Source of the DNA: Argentina anserina
Taxonomy: Eukaryota; Streptophyta; Magnoliopsida; Rosales; Rosaceae
Direction: 5' to 3'
Length of the DNA stretch: 64,000 nucleotides
Assembly: GCF_933775445.1 (NCBI RefSeq)
Contig: NC_065875.1
Location: 6,275,001 to 6,339,000 of the forward strand
The position numbers were made by a program, and so were the translations under genes. Below, piece after piece: positions 1 through 12,873 of this stretch (position 1 is its first letter; each line of letters starts with the position of its first letter). The notes below the pieces were generated by a model. It saw nothing but the letters and a program-made list of their open reading frames with translations, was not told where the DNA came from and did no database searches.

Positions 1-575
1 AGGGAAATTTATGGTGGTGTTTTGGTAGAGTTTTGGCTCTTGAATGCTAATGAGAAGTGATCATATTTGAGAGGTGAAGCTATGTATATATAGAGGAAAG
101 ATGGAGGGTTTGAAATTGCTTCTTTCTTCCTATAATAATGTCATGCTTTAATCCCTTAAAACATGGAAAGTTTTATTCCCTAAAACATGCCATGCTTTAA
201 TCCCTAAAACATGTCATGCTTTAATCCCTAAAACATGCCATGTTTTATGCCTTTAATGATCATCTTCTATTTAATTGTTGCATGACTTGGCTCTATCTTT
301 TTTTTTCTTTAATTATCTCTTCAATCCAATCTGAAAATAATAAAATAAAATCATAAGTAAGAGATAATTAGTTTCAAAACCTAACAAGGATTCCTAGTCA
401 AACTAGGACTCTAAACCAATTATGCGTTTTAACTCATGTAAGCACAAAAATGCATCCAATACCGCTCAAGAATCTTACTACGACTCAATGACTCAATAGT
501 ACAACAATAAGGGCTAAGCAAAGTACAAATTGAGGTAAAAACATGTTAAGAACGTCGCACAAAATGCTCTTATCA
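1..575 (-). repeat. Partial LTR, same family as the solo LTR at 19124-20913
   Basis: The sequence matches the right-hand part of the solo LTR at 19124-20913, including the TATATATAGAG core, the repeated 'catgctttaatccctaaaac' units and the last ~150 bases. It ends at 575 in TATCA, equivalent to the CTATCA end of the other copy, so on the minus strand the LTR would start TGATA. The left end lies outside the window, so whether it is solo or part of a full element is unknown. Confidence 0.7.
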
Positions 576-832
576 CTGCAACGTCAGCCCACGACGGTCG
601 AAATCTCGAAATTTCCGCACGGTGCTCAAAAACTTGAAATTTCGAGATTCCGACCGGCACTGATAGGAGCGTCGGAAGGGGAGAAGTGCGGCCAACACCT
701 TCCAGGCCATCGTCATGACTCATGACCCACCAGTGATCGGAATTGCCAAATCACACGGTGTGGACCATGCAGATGTCCACAGCTGAGAAGTATGTATGTC
801 AACCCATATGCCAATAAGTATTTGAGAATATT
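576..832. repeat. GC-rich fold-back repeat fragment (MULE-like MITE family of 24673-24978)
   Basis: This stretch shares the 'aatctcgaaattt' inverted pairs, the 'ggcac-gacaggagcg-cgg' block and the right terminus 'cagctgagaa' with the complete copy at 24673-24978. The left end abuts the LTR end at 575, and no left terminus or target duplication is visible, so it appears truncated. No gene is present. Confidence 0.5.
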
Positions 833-837
833 AGCTA

Positions 838-1033
838 TGTTACAGAAAAATGTAATACACATCGAATAGGGAGAAGTATCATCATTATTCATTGATAAAG
901 AGACCTTATATATAGGCATTACATTGAGTATCATGTAGATACAATGATTATACATCATTCCTTAACTAGACTAACCTATACTAATTATGACAAGATACAC
1001 TGGAAGATTACAGAGAGTAATTCTCCAACAACA
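838..1033 (-). repeat. 3' LTR of the decayed copia element
   Basis: 196-bp LTR with TG..CA ends on the minus strand (TGTTGGAGAA to CTGTAACA). It is flanked outside by 'agcta' and inside by the CTCCCCCT polypurine complement. Confidence 0.85.
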
Positions 1034-2099
1034 CTCCCCCTTGTATCGCGATCCTAATGTGTCATGGTGCATAACCGTTGCCTCGGTAAAAACCTTGCCA
1101 AGCAAAACAAAAACCTCTTGGGTAAAATAAAAAGCTTCATCGAAGGAAAAAAGAGCACAATGCACCAATTAAAATTGAAGATAATATGTGGTATAGACTC
1201 CCCCTGAAGTCTACAAAACAACTCCCCCCAATCGGTAACTCAATCTCGGAGTTTAGATAGATAGCGTATACGAACGCTCTTCACATTCTTCAAAAGTAGT
1301 AAAGGGTCAATGATTTGAATATCAAATCTCACCAAACATTCTTAAAATCAAACATGTACACTTATCCGTACATGGATAAAAAAAATTGCATAACAACTCA
1401 AAACAAGAGTTTGCAATGAAAAACATATTCACGCGTGATATGACCTTCACGCACTTAAACAGTCATAAAATCTTCGATATATGAACCATAAAAGGTTTTG
1501 GAAAGTAGACACCCGTGGCTTTCCAGTGATATATGATTCACAACCTAGTTCGTTCTGAGCTAATCACAAAATTCCGTCGAAGTTGACTCAGCTGCAGTTT
1601 CCGGACAGATCCGTCCTATTTTAATAAAACCTCTATAACTCACTCAATATAATAGATATGGTCAAATGGTTGGTGTTCCTGGAAAATAGACACATAGAGC
1701 TTTCCAATGGTACCAAATTCACCATTTTCCAACAAGTGAGCTACCTTATAGGTCCCGTGGAAGTTGACCTATGAACCTAGGCAGATTCTGACATCGCTTC
1801 ATTAAAGTGTCTTTTGTGTTGGGATATATAATTTGATGTCATAACATGCTGTGATCAAGCATTGACATGGTGGGCGCACTCAGCCATCATCTTGGCCTTA
1901 TGAGTTTAAATCGAATGAGATGTCGAGTCATGTATATTACAACAAGTACATGCATACACATATCGTACTTAAATATGGAGAGTTTCATCTCTTAAGACTT
2001 ATCATCGCTCATACGGCGGGAACACGTCTTTTATGACTTCGACTGATTCATGGAATACTTGTAGGCATTGGGTTAACGTCCTTGTTTCCTTTAGTCAAC

Positions 2100-3470
2100 T
2101 GATGAATAACGTCATCAATAATTGTCATCACTTTTGAGACATAGTATTCTCAAGATCCTTTCATTCTAAGTACAGCTGCATGCAATATTGCATATCCCCA
2201 TACAGTTATGAGTAAATTACTTACACGTAACGGGGGCCCTAGCTATAAGCTTTAACTGCTTAATTGTCACTCCTGCTCAGCCATTCATGCAGAATGAACA
2301 TGGGGTTACGGGGATGTCAAATCCCGGCTATGCAATAAAAAGTTTTCGAAGTGAATTCTCTTGCATTGTCAAGGTGGTGAGCCCTGAGTTTTGAGCAAGG
2401 AGCTTCAAAAAACAACATTTTGGCTCTTAGTTCATCAAGAGTCCATCACACTTCATTTTACTATCCATACTTTAATCAAGTTATCGCACTCCGTGGTCTG
2501 GAGGCAATTGAATTAGGTGAAAACCAATCCATTCAGGATCTTTATCTACATCTCTTTAAGTTAGTCCCAACAGAGATGATCTGTGACCACAAGTTGCAAA
2601 TTCAGTTATTTTAGAAACCACCTAACTGACAAGGTATTATGAGAACAAGCCGTCTCATATTTGATTCCAGGGCGTTTTGCTAGAGAGTTTGCGCCATAAG
2701 GTGATTCTAAACTCTTCACTTTCTCATTACGCCTAACAAAGGTATAATCGATAGGATTTACATTTGCGGTGTTGACATTACCTGACCAATGACATATCTC
2801 TTTGTTGAAATGGATCCTATGACTTTTAAGGAGGATGTGGCGGCGATATAGGTCGATCATCACTATCAATTCCTACCGGATAATACTTTCCATGTAGGCC
2901 AATCTACAATGTTGGAATTTTGCTTCAACAGAGTATGTATAGTTTGACATCAAACTCATTTAACATCGTCATTCTTCGAGATCTCTCATTTGGATTAATA
3001 TTGACATTGAGGCGTCCCCCAATGATAATCATCATCCAAGAGAACAGACGAGTGAGTATCATTGATCATAGATCAAGTTGTGCCATAACTTACATTCAAC
3101 ACGTATATCGAACCAAGTGGTCTCTCTACACTTTCATAAGAGCCACGGCCTAGTGACACCATCTACCACATCTGTGGAGTCACCACGTCACCAACAAAGA
3201 GTGACTACATGTCCATTTTCGGACATCAATCCTTACAGGCATAGTTGCAGTATGTATCTCTAATCTCGTCACTTCCATTTGTAGGACTATTACGAACATG
3301 ATGAGGCATAGTGGGACAAACCACGACAAAACCAAGTCGTTGAACTTGAACAAACTTGTTCTTCTCTCCCCCTAACGATGGGGAGATTGGCTCATTAAAA
3401 GTGACTAAACGAGATCGCCTGTTAAGGTCTTTATATAAGCGGACATAGGTGGAAGTTCATGTCTTATTCA
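2100..3470 (-). pseudogene. Scrambled copia pol remnant (integrase and reverse transcriptase traces)
   Basis: Reading the minus strand and allowing stops and frameshifts, three kinds of copia signature appear. Around 3430 is LTGDL, the post-integrase region, preceded by YVP and MMG-like codons. Around 2885 is DWPTWK, which precedes the reverse transcriptase. From 2760 to 2480 the RT entry is seen as FVRRNEK, RPGI-YE, QLVVTD and then a YMK-DG-like stretch. At about 2385-2170 come LDNAREFTS, LIAR and WGYAILHAA, which belong to the integrase core and normally lie upstream of all the others. The order is therefore scrambled. The assignment rests on remembered family motifs and the decay is severe. 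Confidence 0.5.
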
Positions 3471-6400
3471 AAGACAAAATTCAAAACATCAAATAACCCA
3501 TCATTATGTGCTTATGGAAGCGTAATTTGGCACATAATATGTGGATGATAAACCGTTAACATAATCCGTTTACAAACATGCAAATTGTTAGATTTGAAAC
3601 ACTAACATGCGAATCGTTACAACCGTAATGTCAATGATGGTGATATATATGGATACCGTAAAACAAGACACGCTACAAGCCGTAGCTTATGGTTCGAATT
3701 GTTGGTTCGTTGGAAGTCTAGGCACATCAACAACCAATACCGAGCCTCTGTTTTACACTTCCTTGATGGTTCACTAACTTTTCAAACCCCGAATTCTACT
3801 CAATTTTAGGATCAAGTAAACACGGGTGTTAGGAATCCAATGCCACCGGCCTCACAACCGGAACCGGTCGGAAAGGTACCGAACCGGCCAGAATACTCGC
3901 CGGAGGTCAGTGACCACTTGTGTCGAGCAGTTCACCATGTTCCAGGTCTCCAAATTGGCTCAAATTTTGTGAGTAGGTATCCTTGGATGTTAGGAATCAG
4001 TGGCCACAAGAAGCACCTCAATAGTCCACTTAAAAGAAGGTGAACCGGTCCTCACAATGACAAGTCCGCAATCTGTAAATCTCAATATTTAAGGCTTTTT
4101 CAACTTTTTGTCATTGTGTTGGGTGCTCTATAACATCTAAATGTTATGGTTTGAGTTTAACCATGATATATATATCACCACAATATATTTTATCCTCAAA
4201 GTGAATCATGATAAGCCAATTTCGGCTTCCATCTTATGTCTCATTCTCTTTAGCGTAGGAGTGTGTATGTCACTCCTAAATTGTGCTAAAGAATAAGCTT
4301 AGAGATTGAGCATAGTCAATGAAGGATCATAGATGAGGCTTATGCACTTGTTAATGCATATATTACATCTCCATTACTTTGGAGGAATATTATTGATCCG
4401 TAAAACATTTTTGCTCAAAAGAATAGCCTAAATGAGTCATTGATTTATTATTCTGAATCATAGTATCGTGAAAGAATACAATTCACACTATTTTGACTCA
4501 TGAGATGCGCTACATCATTAGAAGCGATACATAAGAACTTTTTCACAATGAGTTTGTAAGTGATAAATAATATTGGCACAAGGATTATCTTCAAGTAGCT
4601 TATCGTCTCACCAATTTTTATATATGGTATCGTTGTAACTCATTAACGTAGACAACTACTATGACAAAAACCATTTCATAGGTTCAATTGCTCTCTTGAT
4701 GCATAAAAGCATGTGACTAGAATCATGATGTTGTAAGTCATTTAAGCTGGAGCACTTAAACTGCTCTTGATTCTATGTGTGATGATCTCGTCATCATAGT
4801 CACAATGGATTAAAACTAAATCCATTAACATATGAGAAACTTATGTGTGCCAAAGAGTAAGCACGTTGCCATTAGATCAAGTAACTATGATCGGCAAAAG
4901 ACAAAAAGTGGCACTGCAGGGTCATATGGCCATGGCGGGGCTGCAGCGCCTCGACGGGGGTGCCTAGGCGGGTCTGCAGTGTCGCCATGCAGGGAAGCTG
5001 CAGAGGCCTTGCAGGGGGAACTTCAGGGGTGTGCGGAGGTCGTGCGGGGGGCTTCATGGAGCTGTTCGGAGGGGCTGCAAGGGGTCTGCAGGGCCGACAA
5101 CAAGGCTACGGTGGTGGGTCTGTCGGCTTTCCGGTGACATCTACGGTGACTTTTCCCAACCAATTTCCGGCTAGTTTTCTGGCCAAAAATGTTAAACATC
5201 TTGCGGAGGTAAACCGGGCGGCGGACGAACTATCTTGGTGAATTTCCAAGGCCGTAGCTCACGAACATGTTATAGTTTGCCACTCCCCCTAAGTTTCATG
5301 TGTTAGTTCAATTCGAACCTTGTGAAAACATCACCATATTTTAGAACCGTGGAAATATAGAGTGCATTACATGGCATGTAACACTGCAAATCATCACCAA
5401 AACACAAGGTGGAAACATGTCATAACAAGACATCAATCTTATGCCACAATTAAAACCGTTGACTTATGTAGGTAGTGTCATGTAGTATGTAATGCGTTAC
5501 ATTGCATTAACATATTGCTTTTGGTAATGAAACCATAAATGCATTAAGACATTCTTGTATGTTCGTTTACTTGAACTACATGAGAATTTTATAGCCAACA
5601 ATTGTATTGAGATCCTGACCATGAACCAATTTAAAATTGTAAAGACTAAGTAACATTAGTCACATTAAACTTGGGAATAAACGGATTTCTAGTCATTTAG
5701 ACTATTAACCAAAACATTTATGCTTCATTATTTTCATTAAATAACCGCAATGTATAATTATTTTAAAAATACGTAATTCTGAGAAGATATTCTCATGTTC
5801 TTCCATATAATGAGTGTCTTGTTTCAAGAACTTCTTATATCTAACTCTTGTATATTTTCGACCATAATGTTTCTGTCTTTCAATGAAACGATGTTGCATC
5901 AAAAGAAATTAAACTGGACTAGGTGCATAAACACATCAAACATGAAAATCCCAAATTTCAGGCACATGTTGCGGTCAACAAGAGGGAAGATTCATTATGT
6001 ATCAATATACGACACAACTTCCAAGTACTGAATTGGAGGTCAAGTCCCAAATTATGGTAACTCAATTCAATAAACCGTGACAAATTCCGTCACAATGATA
6101 TAAGTAACAATTGTCGTCGCAAACCAATGTTTGTCTTTTTTTTTTCAAACTTGTAGCTACGCACAACGGCTACGAATGGTAACAGCGGCACTCCCAGCCG
6201 CTCCTAAAACTCGGTACCAGGAGAATCATATCCCCTGTGTACCACCCGAGAAGCGAAATAATCGGGTTAAAAGTCCCCAATGAAAAACAAAATTCAGAGG
6301 AATTTAAATTTGCATGAAAGCAGCAACGTTAATTTAAAACATACTTGGTTGTTTGCCAAATAAACAGCATATATATTGCTCTTGCTTAATTTCCACGGTC

Positions 6401-7237
6401 ATGCATGAATCCACAAATATACGTCGCAAAGTGACTTTCGCCATTCGATTTTGTATCATCATGTGATAAATTTTCACCAAAAATGAAAAGATATGGTTAA
6501 TTTAATTTTATCACATAAATAAAACAGTAAAATTGAAATCAAATTGTTGAGGGTGAAAACTACTTTTTACATGGGGCAAAATTACCACCCCTATTTTTAC
6601 TATTTACCGAGAGGTAAACTCTGTCTATACGAGTCGGGTCACGCCACATAGATCCGGGTCGGATCCTACAAACTGGGTCGCGCTTGGCTAGTCTGCAGCG
6701 CTGGTCGACGGGGGGCAGAGTGCCGTGACGACATGCGAACGTAGCCTTGAAGGCGCGGGGCTGCACTAGCAGCGCTGGATTTGATCTAAGCCGATATGGG
6801 CGATGTCGGGTTTGTCGTCGATTTGGGTCGTTGGCGACCGGGTCGTGGAGCTGTTCTACCGTTGTGGCATGGAGGCGGCGACGAGGTTCTGGACGGAGCA
6901 AGGTCTCGGCGCTTTGCTGCGTTGACGCTTGGCGGCGCTGAGATGTGCTGCCGACGATGGGTCGTTCTCTATCGATTGGAGGGGATGGGTGCCCAGAGTG
7001 AAATTCTGGGTGCCCAAACTCAAAACTGATTTTTGGTTTTTTCTTTTTTTTTTGTTCGTATTTTCTGCGATTTTTCTTTAGTAGAAGGAAAATTTTCTTC
7101 ATCTTCCGTCGAATTTTTTCATGACAGAAGGAATTTTACGTCTTCTTCTGTCGAATTGTTTTCATGACAGAAGGAGATTTTTCAAAATTAGGGTTCTAGA
7201 CCTAGGAACTCAGGGTTAGAACTACGTGTTGATAACG

Positions 7238-7433
7238 TGTTACAAAAGAATGTAATACGCATCGAATAAGGAGAAGTATCATTATTATTCATTGATAAAG
7301 AAGATTTATATATATGCATTACATTGAGTATCATGTAGATACAATGATTATATATCCTTCCTTAACTAGACTAACTTATACTAATTAGGACAAGATACAT
7401 CGGAAGAATACGGAGAGTAATTCTCCTACAACA
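7238..7433 (-). repeat. 5' LTR of the decayed copia element
   Basis: 196-bp partner of the LTR at 838-1033, followed outside by the second copy of 'agcta' (7434-7438). Confidence 0.85.
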
Positions 7434-8305
7434 AGCTAGCTGATTTTTATGTTTTTTCCCATCATACTATTTGATCTTCTTTGTGAACATTCACCTAACT
7501 GGCTAGACTATCACTCCAAAATTAATATTGTCTCCTAAGTCAAGAAAGATAGTTGAGAATTGAATTTTTGTGTTTCTTCTTGGCCTATATATATTTGTGA
7601 GCTGCCTCAACTCTCCTTCACACTTCAAAATCAAAATCTATGCAAATCTATAGCTCCTTAAGTTGATAGAAAACCTATTTAATGCTCCTCACACTAAAAT
7701 TCTAGCCTCTACTCTCTTGAAAAGTTCATTCTTTGTTAAAGTAATCCAACTTTGGATCCACATCAAAACCTTCATTTCACCTCTGAAACTTCAAGAGTAA
7801 GTACGTTTTACATCCTTATAATCCTATGTCTTTTAAGATTTATCAAAGTGTATAACTAAGGATACAATGGAAAAGATCATACTTTGGCAAGAGTTGTATT
7901 TTCGAATTTCATAAAATCTGATTTTGTCTAAGATAACAATAGAATTAAATTCTTTATAAACAAATTCTTCAAGGGCTTTTGAATCACTCAAAAATGTTTA
8001 GAAATGAAGAAGTTATGGCTAATCAAAGTTAGATCTATCAAACTCAGTAAAAATCACTGGAGCACTTATGACTTTAAAAATTCATATCTCACTCATTGTC
8101 GAGTTCAAAGGCTTTAAACTTCAATCTAATGAATCTATGTGAAACAAACACACCTATAGTTCAAAGGCTTTCATCTTTTGATCATTGTTGAGTTCGATTA
8201 TGAAGAAATTGGGAACAAGAACACAGAAAATTTGAGAGAGATTTTCTCTTGATTGATATTCTTTGATAGATACAATTGGAAAGAAATACAAGAACATGTA
8301 TGAAT
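7434..8305. other. Intergenic, promoter-like stretch, no gene
   Basis: No open frame resembling a gene is visible. A TATATATAT motif near 7586-7595 is followed by a C/T-rich leader-like stretch and a consensus splice donor (AGAGTAAGTACG near 7794-7805). This could be the relic promoter and leader of the broken PPR gene at 9440, but nothing proves the link. Confidence 0.25.
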
Positions 8306-8690
8306 CTATGTAGCACCGACACCGACACCGCGACACCGACACGGTGCGACACGGAAAATCTTAAAATCCTAAATCCCGACACGGCGTCGACACGATAATT
8401 TATATATAATTTAATATATATTAATGTGTAATATATATATATATATATATATATTAATGTTCTTCTTTTTCACATCTAGCAGATTCTCAAAATTAATGTT
8501 ATGGCTTAGGGCTTAGATTTAAAAAAAAATCAAAATGCTAATGTGGCGTGTCGAAAACAGTAGGTGGCGTGTCGGTCAACGTGTCGGGCCGTGTCGAAAA
8601 AGCCACGTGGCGTGTCGGACACCGTGTCGTTGTGTCGGGCAGTGTCATACACTCCGACACTTCAGCCTTTGAAGTGTCGGTGCTTCATAG
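8306..8690. mobile_element. Short non-autonomous DNA transposon (hAT-like MITE), family A
   Basis: The 17-bp terminal inverted repeats are CTATGTAGCACCGACAC and CTATGAAGCACCGACAC (one mismatch). The element is flanked by an exact 8-bp direct repeat, 'gtatgaat', at 8298-8305 and 8691-8698. It is rich in further GACAC/GTGTC inverted motifs and carries a (TA)n run near 8430-8454. The 8-bp duplication fits hAT elements. A second copy lies in the COQ5 intron at 44875-45306. Confidence 0.8.
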
Positions 8691-9439
8691 GTATGAATTA
8701 TCACACGTTGAGAAAATAAAGCTAACAACTATTAAAACAACTAAAGCAAGATTAAAGCAGTGAGAGTATGATGCAGCAGAAGACAGTGCCTGTAGAGCAA
8801 AGCCAAGGGGCAAATGTCACATCTTCTCAACAAGAAAAACTGAACTCAATTAACAAAGCTAGATTAGGCTAACTGAGTTTCTTCAACAGATTATGAAAGC
8901 AAAATGAAGGAATGATTTATAGTATCATAATGGGACCAGATGTTGACAGCATGAATTTTCTGCTCCAGTTCTCTAAGTTATGATTGGATATCTTTTTGGG
9001 ACTAGCATGATTCAGATATTAATTTGTTTTCATTACTGTAGTTTCTGAAATGAGTAAGCCAAAGTGGATCTGCTCGTTGATTTATATGCCATGGACTAGA
9101 TTGTGCATTGTTAAATGTTATCTCAGGATCATTCATATTAGCTTCAAGTAGATTTCTATTTTAACTTACTGGTGCCTAGTTGATAAAATTCTGGCAAGAG
9201 ATCATTTATCAGTTGTCATTAATTACTGAGTTTGGTCGTCGCCAGACCCCAAAAACAAAATAGCATTTTTTTGGTGATGCAAGCTAAGATTTGGGAAAGA
9301 TGATGATTCGCTAACAACAAGGGGCTAGGGTGAAGTGGCAGAATGCACGCAGGTTCGATTCCATCTACAAAGGTTGCTAACCTTGCTGTAAGCTCTTTAT
9401 ACATATTATGCTGAAACAAGCTAGAGATCGATATATGTA

Positions 9440-10510
9440 TCTCTAAAAGAAAAATATATTCGATTACATCCGGATGTTGTTGCTTACACATGTTTGATTC
9501 AAGGAGTCTGCAATATAGGCAGGTGGCAACAAGCTGCGAGATTTTTGAATGAGATGTTGAGTAAAGGTATTTTTCCCAATGTACACACCTTCAGTGTCTT
9601 GGTTGATACCTACTGTAAGGATGTGATGGTCGTGGAAACTGAAAGAGTGGTACAAATGATGATTCAAAGAGGTATTCAGCCTAACACGATCACATACAGT
9701 TCGCTTATGGACGGTTACGGTTTGCGAGGCTAAATGAATGAGGCCAAGAAAGTCTTTGATCTAAGGGTAGGAAGGGCTGTATGGTTAATGTTCATAGTTG
9801 CAGCATACTGATAAACGGATATTGCAAGAGTTAAAGGGTTGATCAGGCTTACAAGATTTTCAAGGAAATGACTTGTTGGGAGCTTGTTCCAAACACTTAC
9901 TTTTAACACTCTTATTGACGGTTTCTACAAAGCAGGGAGGATAGAAGAGGCAGAAAGGTTGTTATCAGATATGCAACGTGGTGGCCAACTTCCAGATGTT
10001 TGAATTGATGCTGTTATACTTGATGGCATGTGTAACAATCAACAACTTTCTACAGCACTGGAATTGCTTAGAAGATGGAAGGCAAGAAGTTGGAACTAAA
10101 TATTGTTATTTACAATATTATCATCGAAGGCTTATGCAAAGCTGGGAAAATGATTCTGCAATAGATATCTTCTGTGTTTTGTCGTCAAAAGGAGTACAGC
10201 CTGATATGAGGACAATCAATATATTGATTCATGGATTTTGTAAAGGAGGCTTGTTAAGTAAAGCAGAAGATTTGCTTAGGGATATGGAAGAGAAAGGCTT
10301 TTCTCCTGATGGCTGTAGTTATAATGTACTCGTCCGGCGTTTTATCAATAATAATGAGGCATCAAGGGCTAAAGGATATATTCGAGAAATGCGTAAGAAC
10401 AGTTACTTTGCAGATACATGGCACAACATTGTTAACTTTCGAATTGATCTTGTCTGAGGATAGAGAAGTTTCTACTTTGCTGACATTGTTAAAGAATTCA
10501 TGGTAAAGTT
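9440..10510 (+). pseudogene. P-class pentatricopeptide repeat (PPR) pseudogene
   Basis: About eight 35-residue PPR units can be read across several frames. Recognisable cores include DVVAYTCLIQGVC, PNVHTFSVLVDTYCK, PNTITYSSLMDGYG, TLIDGFYKAGRIEEAERLL and PDMRTINILIHGFCKGG. PPR proteins of this type bind organellar RNA in mitochondria or plastids. The frame is broken by TAA at 9731-9733, a shift near 9765-9775, TAA at 9832-9834, and further stops and shifts between about 9900 and 10140. The longest open pieces are 9494-9733 and 9978-10457. There is no start or targeting peptide; upstream sequence lacks PPR motifs, so the 5' half is missing. Rf-like PPR genes commonly leave such relics. The family call is secure and the loss of function is clear. 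Confidence 0.88.
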
Positions 10511-12042
10511 CATCTGAATATTTGAAAAAGAACTTTCCTGGTACAACATGAATTCTTGAACCTGCTGATCCTTTTTTTTCTTTTTCTGACCAAAGAAGAG
10601 TTGTGGTGTTACTTGCTAGCTCAGGATTTAAAAGCACAGTGCTATTTTCTGGTTTCTATCTAATTCTATCTTTATTTTTTTTCATTCATCTCCTCTTGTA
10701 TATGGAGAGGAACGTTCAAAGTTCCACCACCAGAGAGGATTTAGGTGTTACTTGTATGTGCATGTATATAATTATGATAATCTCAAAATATTTAGTTGCT
10801 GGGAACCGGCATATCTGAAGAATTACAGCATTGTCGTTCAACTGGTACACAAACAAAAACTGACACTGTAAATATTCCTGTTTTCTAGTTCATATGTCTT
10901 AAATATGTCCTAAAGGCAATTGTGATTCAATTCTAGTTTATCTAGCAACTTCACATAAACAAGGACACAAAGAAAACTGAAATGAAGACAGAGCTTGAAT
11001 TTATCAAAATAATACATGAGTTCCCTTTGGCACGTTGTACAGATACTCTATATTGATTCCAGGGTACCTAATTTTTGAGGTAGGTTCTGTCAAAGCCAAA
11101 GAAGTCCACAATATATCAACTCCTGCATTTTCTAGGCATAGCAGGAAACTTCAAGACAGAATTCTGTCTTTTTTGACAAAAGAAATTATTAACTATGATA
11201 TATCTACAGTTCCAGAGGCCAAGATGAATGGACTGACTGAAACAGTCCGGGGAGTTCAACTCTCCAGAAATTGGAGGAAACCATTATATTCAAGTACACA
11301 GGAAAAATATGTAGCAATTGATGCAGGGTTTTAAAGATAATTTAGTCTCCCATCTTGACTAGGAAGAGAACAGCAATGGCAAAACGAAAAGCTACTCCAA
11401 TTAGATGGACTACGGAAACAATCAAACCGTGCAACAAACAACAGAGCCTGTTTCCCAACCAACTTCTCATTCATCACTTGTCAAGTCAGATTCAGATTAA
11501 AGTCCCAAATTCCACATAACACAAAACTACAAGAGCGTTATGATCTGCAGTTCAAACCGTAGATTATTTATTTTGAAAATTAGGAAAGATATCCACCAAG
11601 CACAAATCAAGTTACTTCGCAAATAACAGTAAGAGTAATTTGATTCTTCAAATCTCATTACTCAAAAATATTCCCACCTCTCCTTCCAAGTACCTTTAAC
11701 TTGGCTACACTAAAATGTAATCGTCAAGCATCTGACTCTGGACTCTTGGGTAGTGCAATTCTTGTCGAATACACTGCTGCTTTGGATTCATGGGCTTATA
11801 GCACAACTATTTGTTGAAATGAGTAATGATGCATATCGAGCATAAGATGAAGCAGAACAAAAGGAACATTAAAACATATGAAAATCTGAAACAAGTCAAC
11901 AACACGTTCAATACTATCATTTAAAGATAGTGCATCCAATTGTCAAACATAAACGACCACAACAAAACTGAGCAATTCACAATAATCCAACACTAGGTGC
12001 AAAATTGAACAGCAAGCCTAGACAAACTACAACTTATACGAC
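10511..12042. other. Intergenic; no recognised gene
   Basis: AT-rich spacer between the PPR relic and the 3' end of RPP3. A 99-codon plus-strand open frame (11035-11334) contains no domain I recognise and has no supporting splice or codon pattern. The 3' UTR of RPP3 presumably occupies part of the right end. Confidence 0.4.
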
Positions 12043-12797
12043 TTAATCAAAGAGGGAGAATCCCATGTCATCATCACTCTCCTCCTTCTCTTCCTTCTTC
12101 TCCTCAGCTGCTGGAGCCTCGGCAGCTGCAGATGCACCGCCTGCTGGGGCTGCTGCAGCAGCACCTCCAACAAAGGCACCACCGCCGCCGCCGCCACCAA
12201 TGATCACCTGGTGTAACAAAGCTCAAAGTTCAAAATATATTCCACAACACACCCAGCTATCAAACAGGCATAAAAAACAAGCTAGCATCACCTAGCAATC
12301 AATTGTTTTAACATGTCAGCTTAAATTTCTAACCGATCACATCTGCACCATTATTGAGAACCATAGCCGAATACAACCTAATCACAATAGGGGAAGGTGC
12401 TCCCTATCTGAGCAACAGTTTCGGCAAACTTAACTGGCATCCTAATCCTAAACCAAACACGGTCTTTGTTTTACAATCAAATCATAGCCGTAGCTTATTT
12501 CAATGCCAACCACGCATTGAATCATCAAATTAGTTTTACAAATCCAATACAAGACGAATTGGAGGAATCAAAGTTTTGGATTGGGATAAGATGAAGGACC
12601 TGGAAGACAGCAGAGGAAGGAGTGACGGGGGAGTAGGAGCTCTGAACGCCGCCGGAGCTGTCAGAAGAGAGAGCAGCCTGGACGAGCTTCCTCTGAAGTT
12701 CATACGAAGAAGGAGCACAGGCCTCAAGATCGCCCTCGTATTGCTTGGCACTCCATTCTCCTCCTGAGCTCTTGACGACGAAGGTGAAAACTCCCAT
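12043..12797 (-). CDS. RPP3: 60S acidic ribosomal protein P3
   Basis: Plant-specific P-protein of the ribosomal stalk, which recruits and stimulates the translation GTPases on the large subunit. Exon 1 is 12600-12797 (66 codons, starting [19 protein letters not shown]) and exon 2 is 12043-12207 (54 codons plus TAA). The intron has a GT donor after ...SAVFQ and an AG acceptor before [11 protein letters not shown]. The 120-residue protein has the normal P3 layout: an N-terminal dimerisation domain, a Gly/Ala/Pro-rich hinge (about residues 67-97), an acidic Glu/Lys stretch, and the conserved C-terminal tail [11 protein letters not shown] that contacts elongation factors. Length and both ends match the family, and no damage is seen. 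Promoter elements lie immediately upstream at 12874-12899. The plus strand over exon 2 looks open only because of the repetitive hinge codons. Confidence 0.96.
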
Positions 12798-12873
12798 GGC
12801 GAATTTAGAGATCGGGCTGCGTTTTCAATCTGGGTAGAAGATACATGGAGACTGGAGTCTCTGATGTGTTCGT

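Larger units (their letters stand above)
838..7433 (-). mobile_element. Decayed Ty1/copia LTR retrotransposon, complete with 5-bp TSD
   Basis: Two 196-bp direct repeats (838-1033 and 7238-7433) begin TGTTACA and end ACAACA; by eye they differ at about 19 sites. The exact target duplication 'agcta' lies at 833-837 and 7434-7438. A purine tract (minus strand AGGGGGAGTG) abuts the left LTR, making that the 3' LTR and the element minus-strand. Just inside the right LTR the minus strand reads CGTTATCAACACG, a candidate primer-binding site. Degenerate copia protein traces are present, but no intact gag or pol remains. GC-rich blocks at 4900-5240 and 6600-7020 look unlike the AT-rich remainder. The element is old and cannot move by its own coding capacity. 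Confidence 0.85.

Noticed and set aside
5705..5902. Possible gag remnant of the first copia element
   Set aside because: The position is right for gag and some Lys/Arg-rich text is suggestive, but similarity was too weak to claim.
6560..7102. 180-codon minus-strand open frame
   Set aside because: It lies in the GC-rich leader region of the decayed copia element, with Lys runs from poly(T) tracts and no recognisable gag.
11035..11334. 99-codon plus-strand open frame as a small gene
   Set aside because: No domain, no convincing promoter or splice context, and length within chance for AT-rich DNA.
12065..12295. Plus-strand Ser/Ala/Pro-rich open frame
   Set aside because: It is the antisense of the Gly/Ala hinge and acidic tail of RPP3 exon 2.
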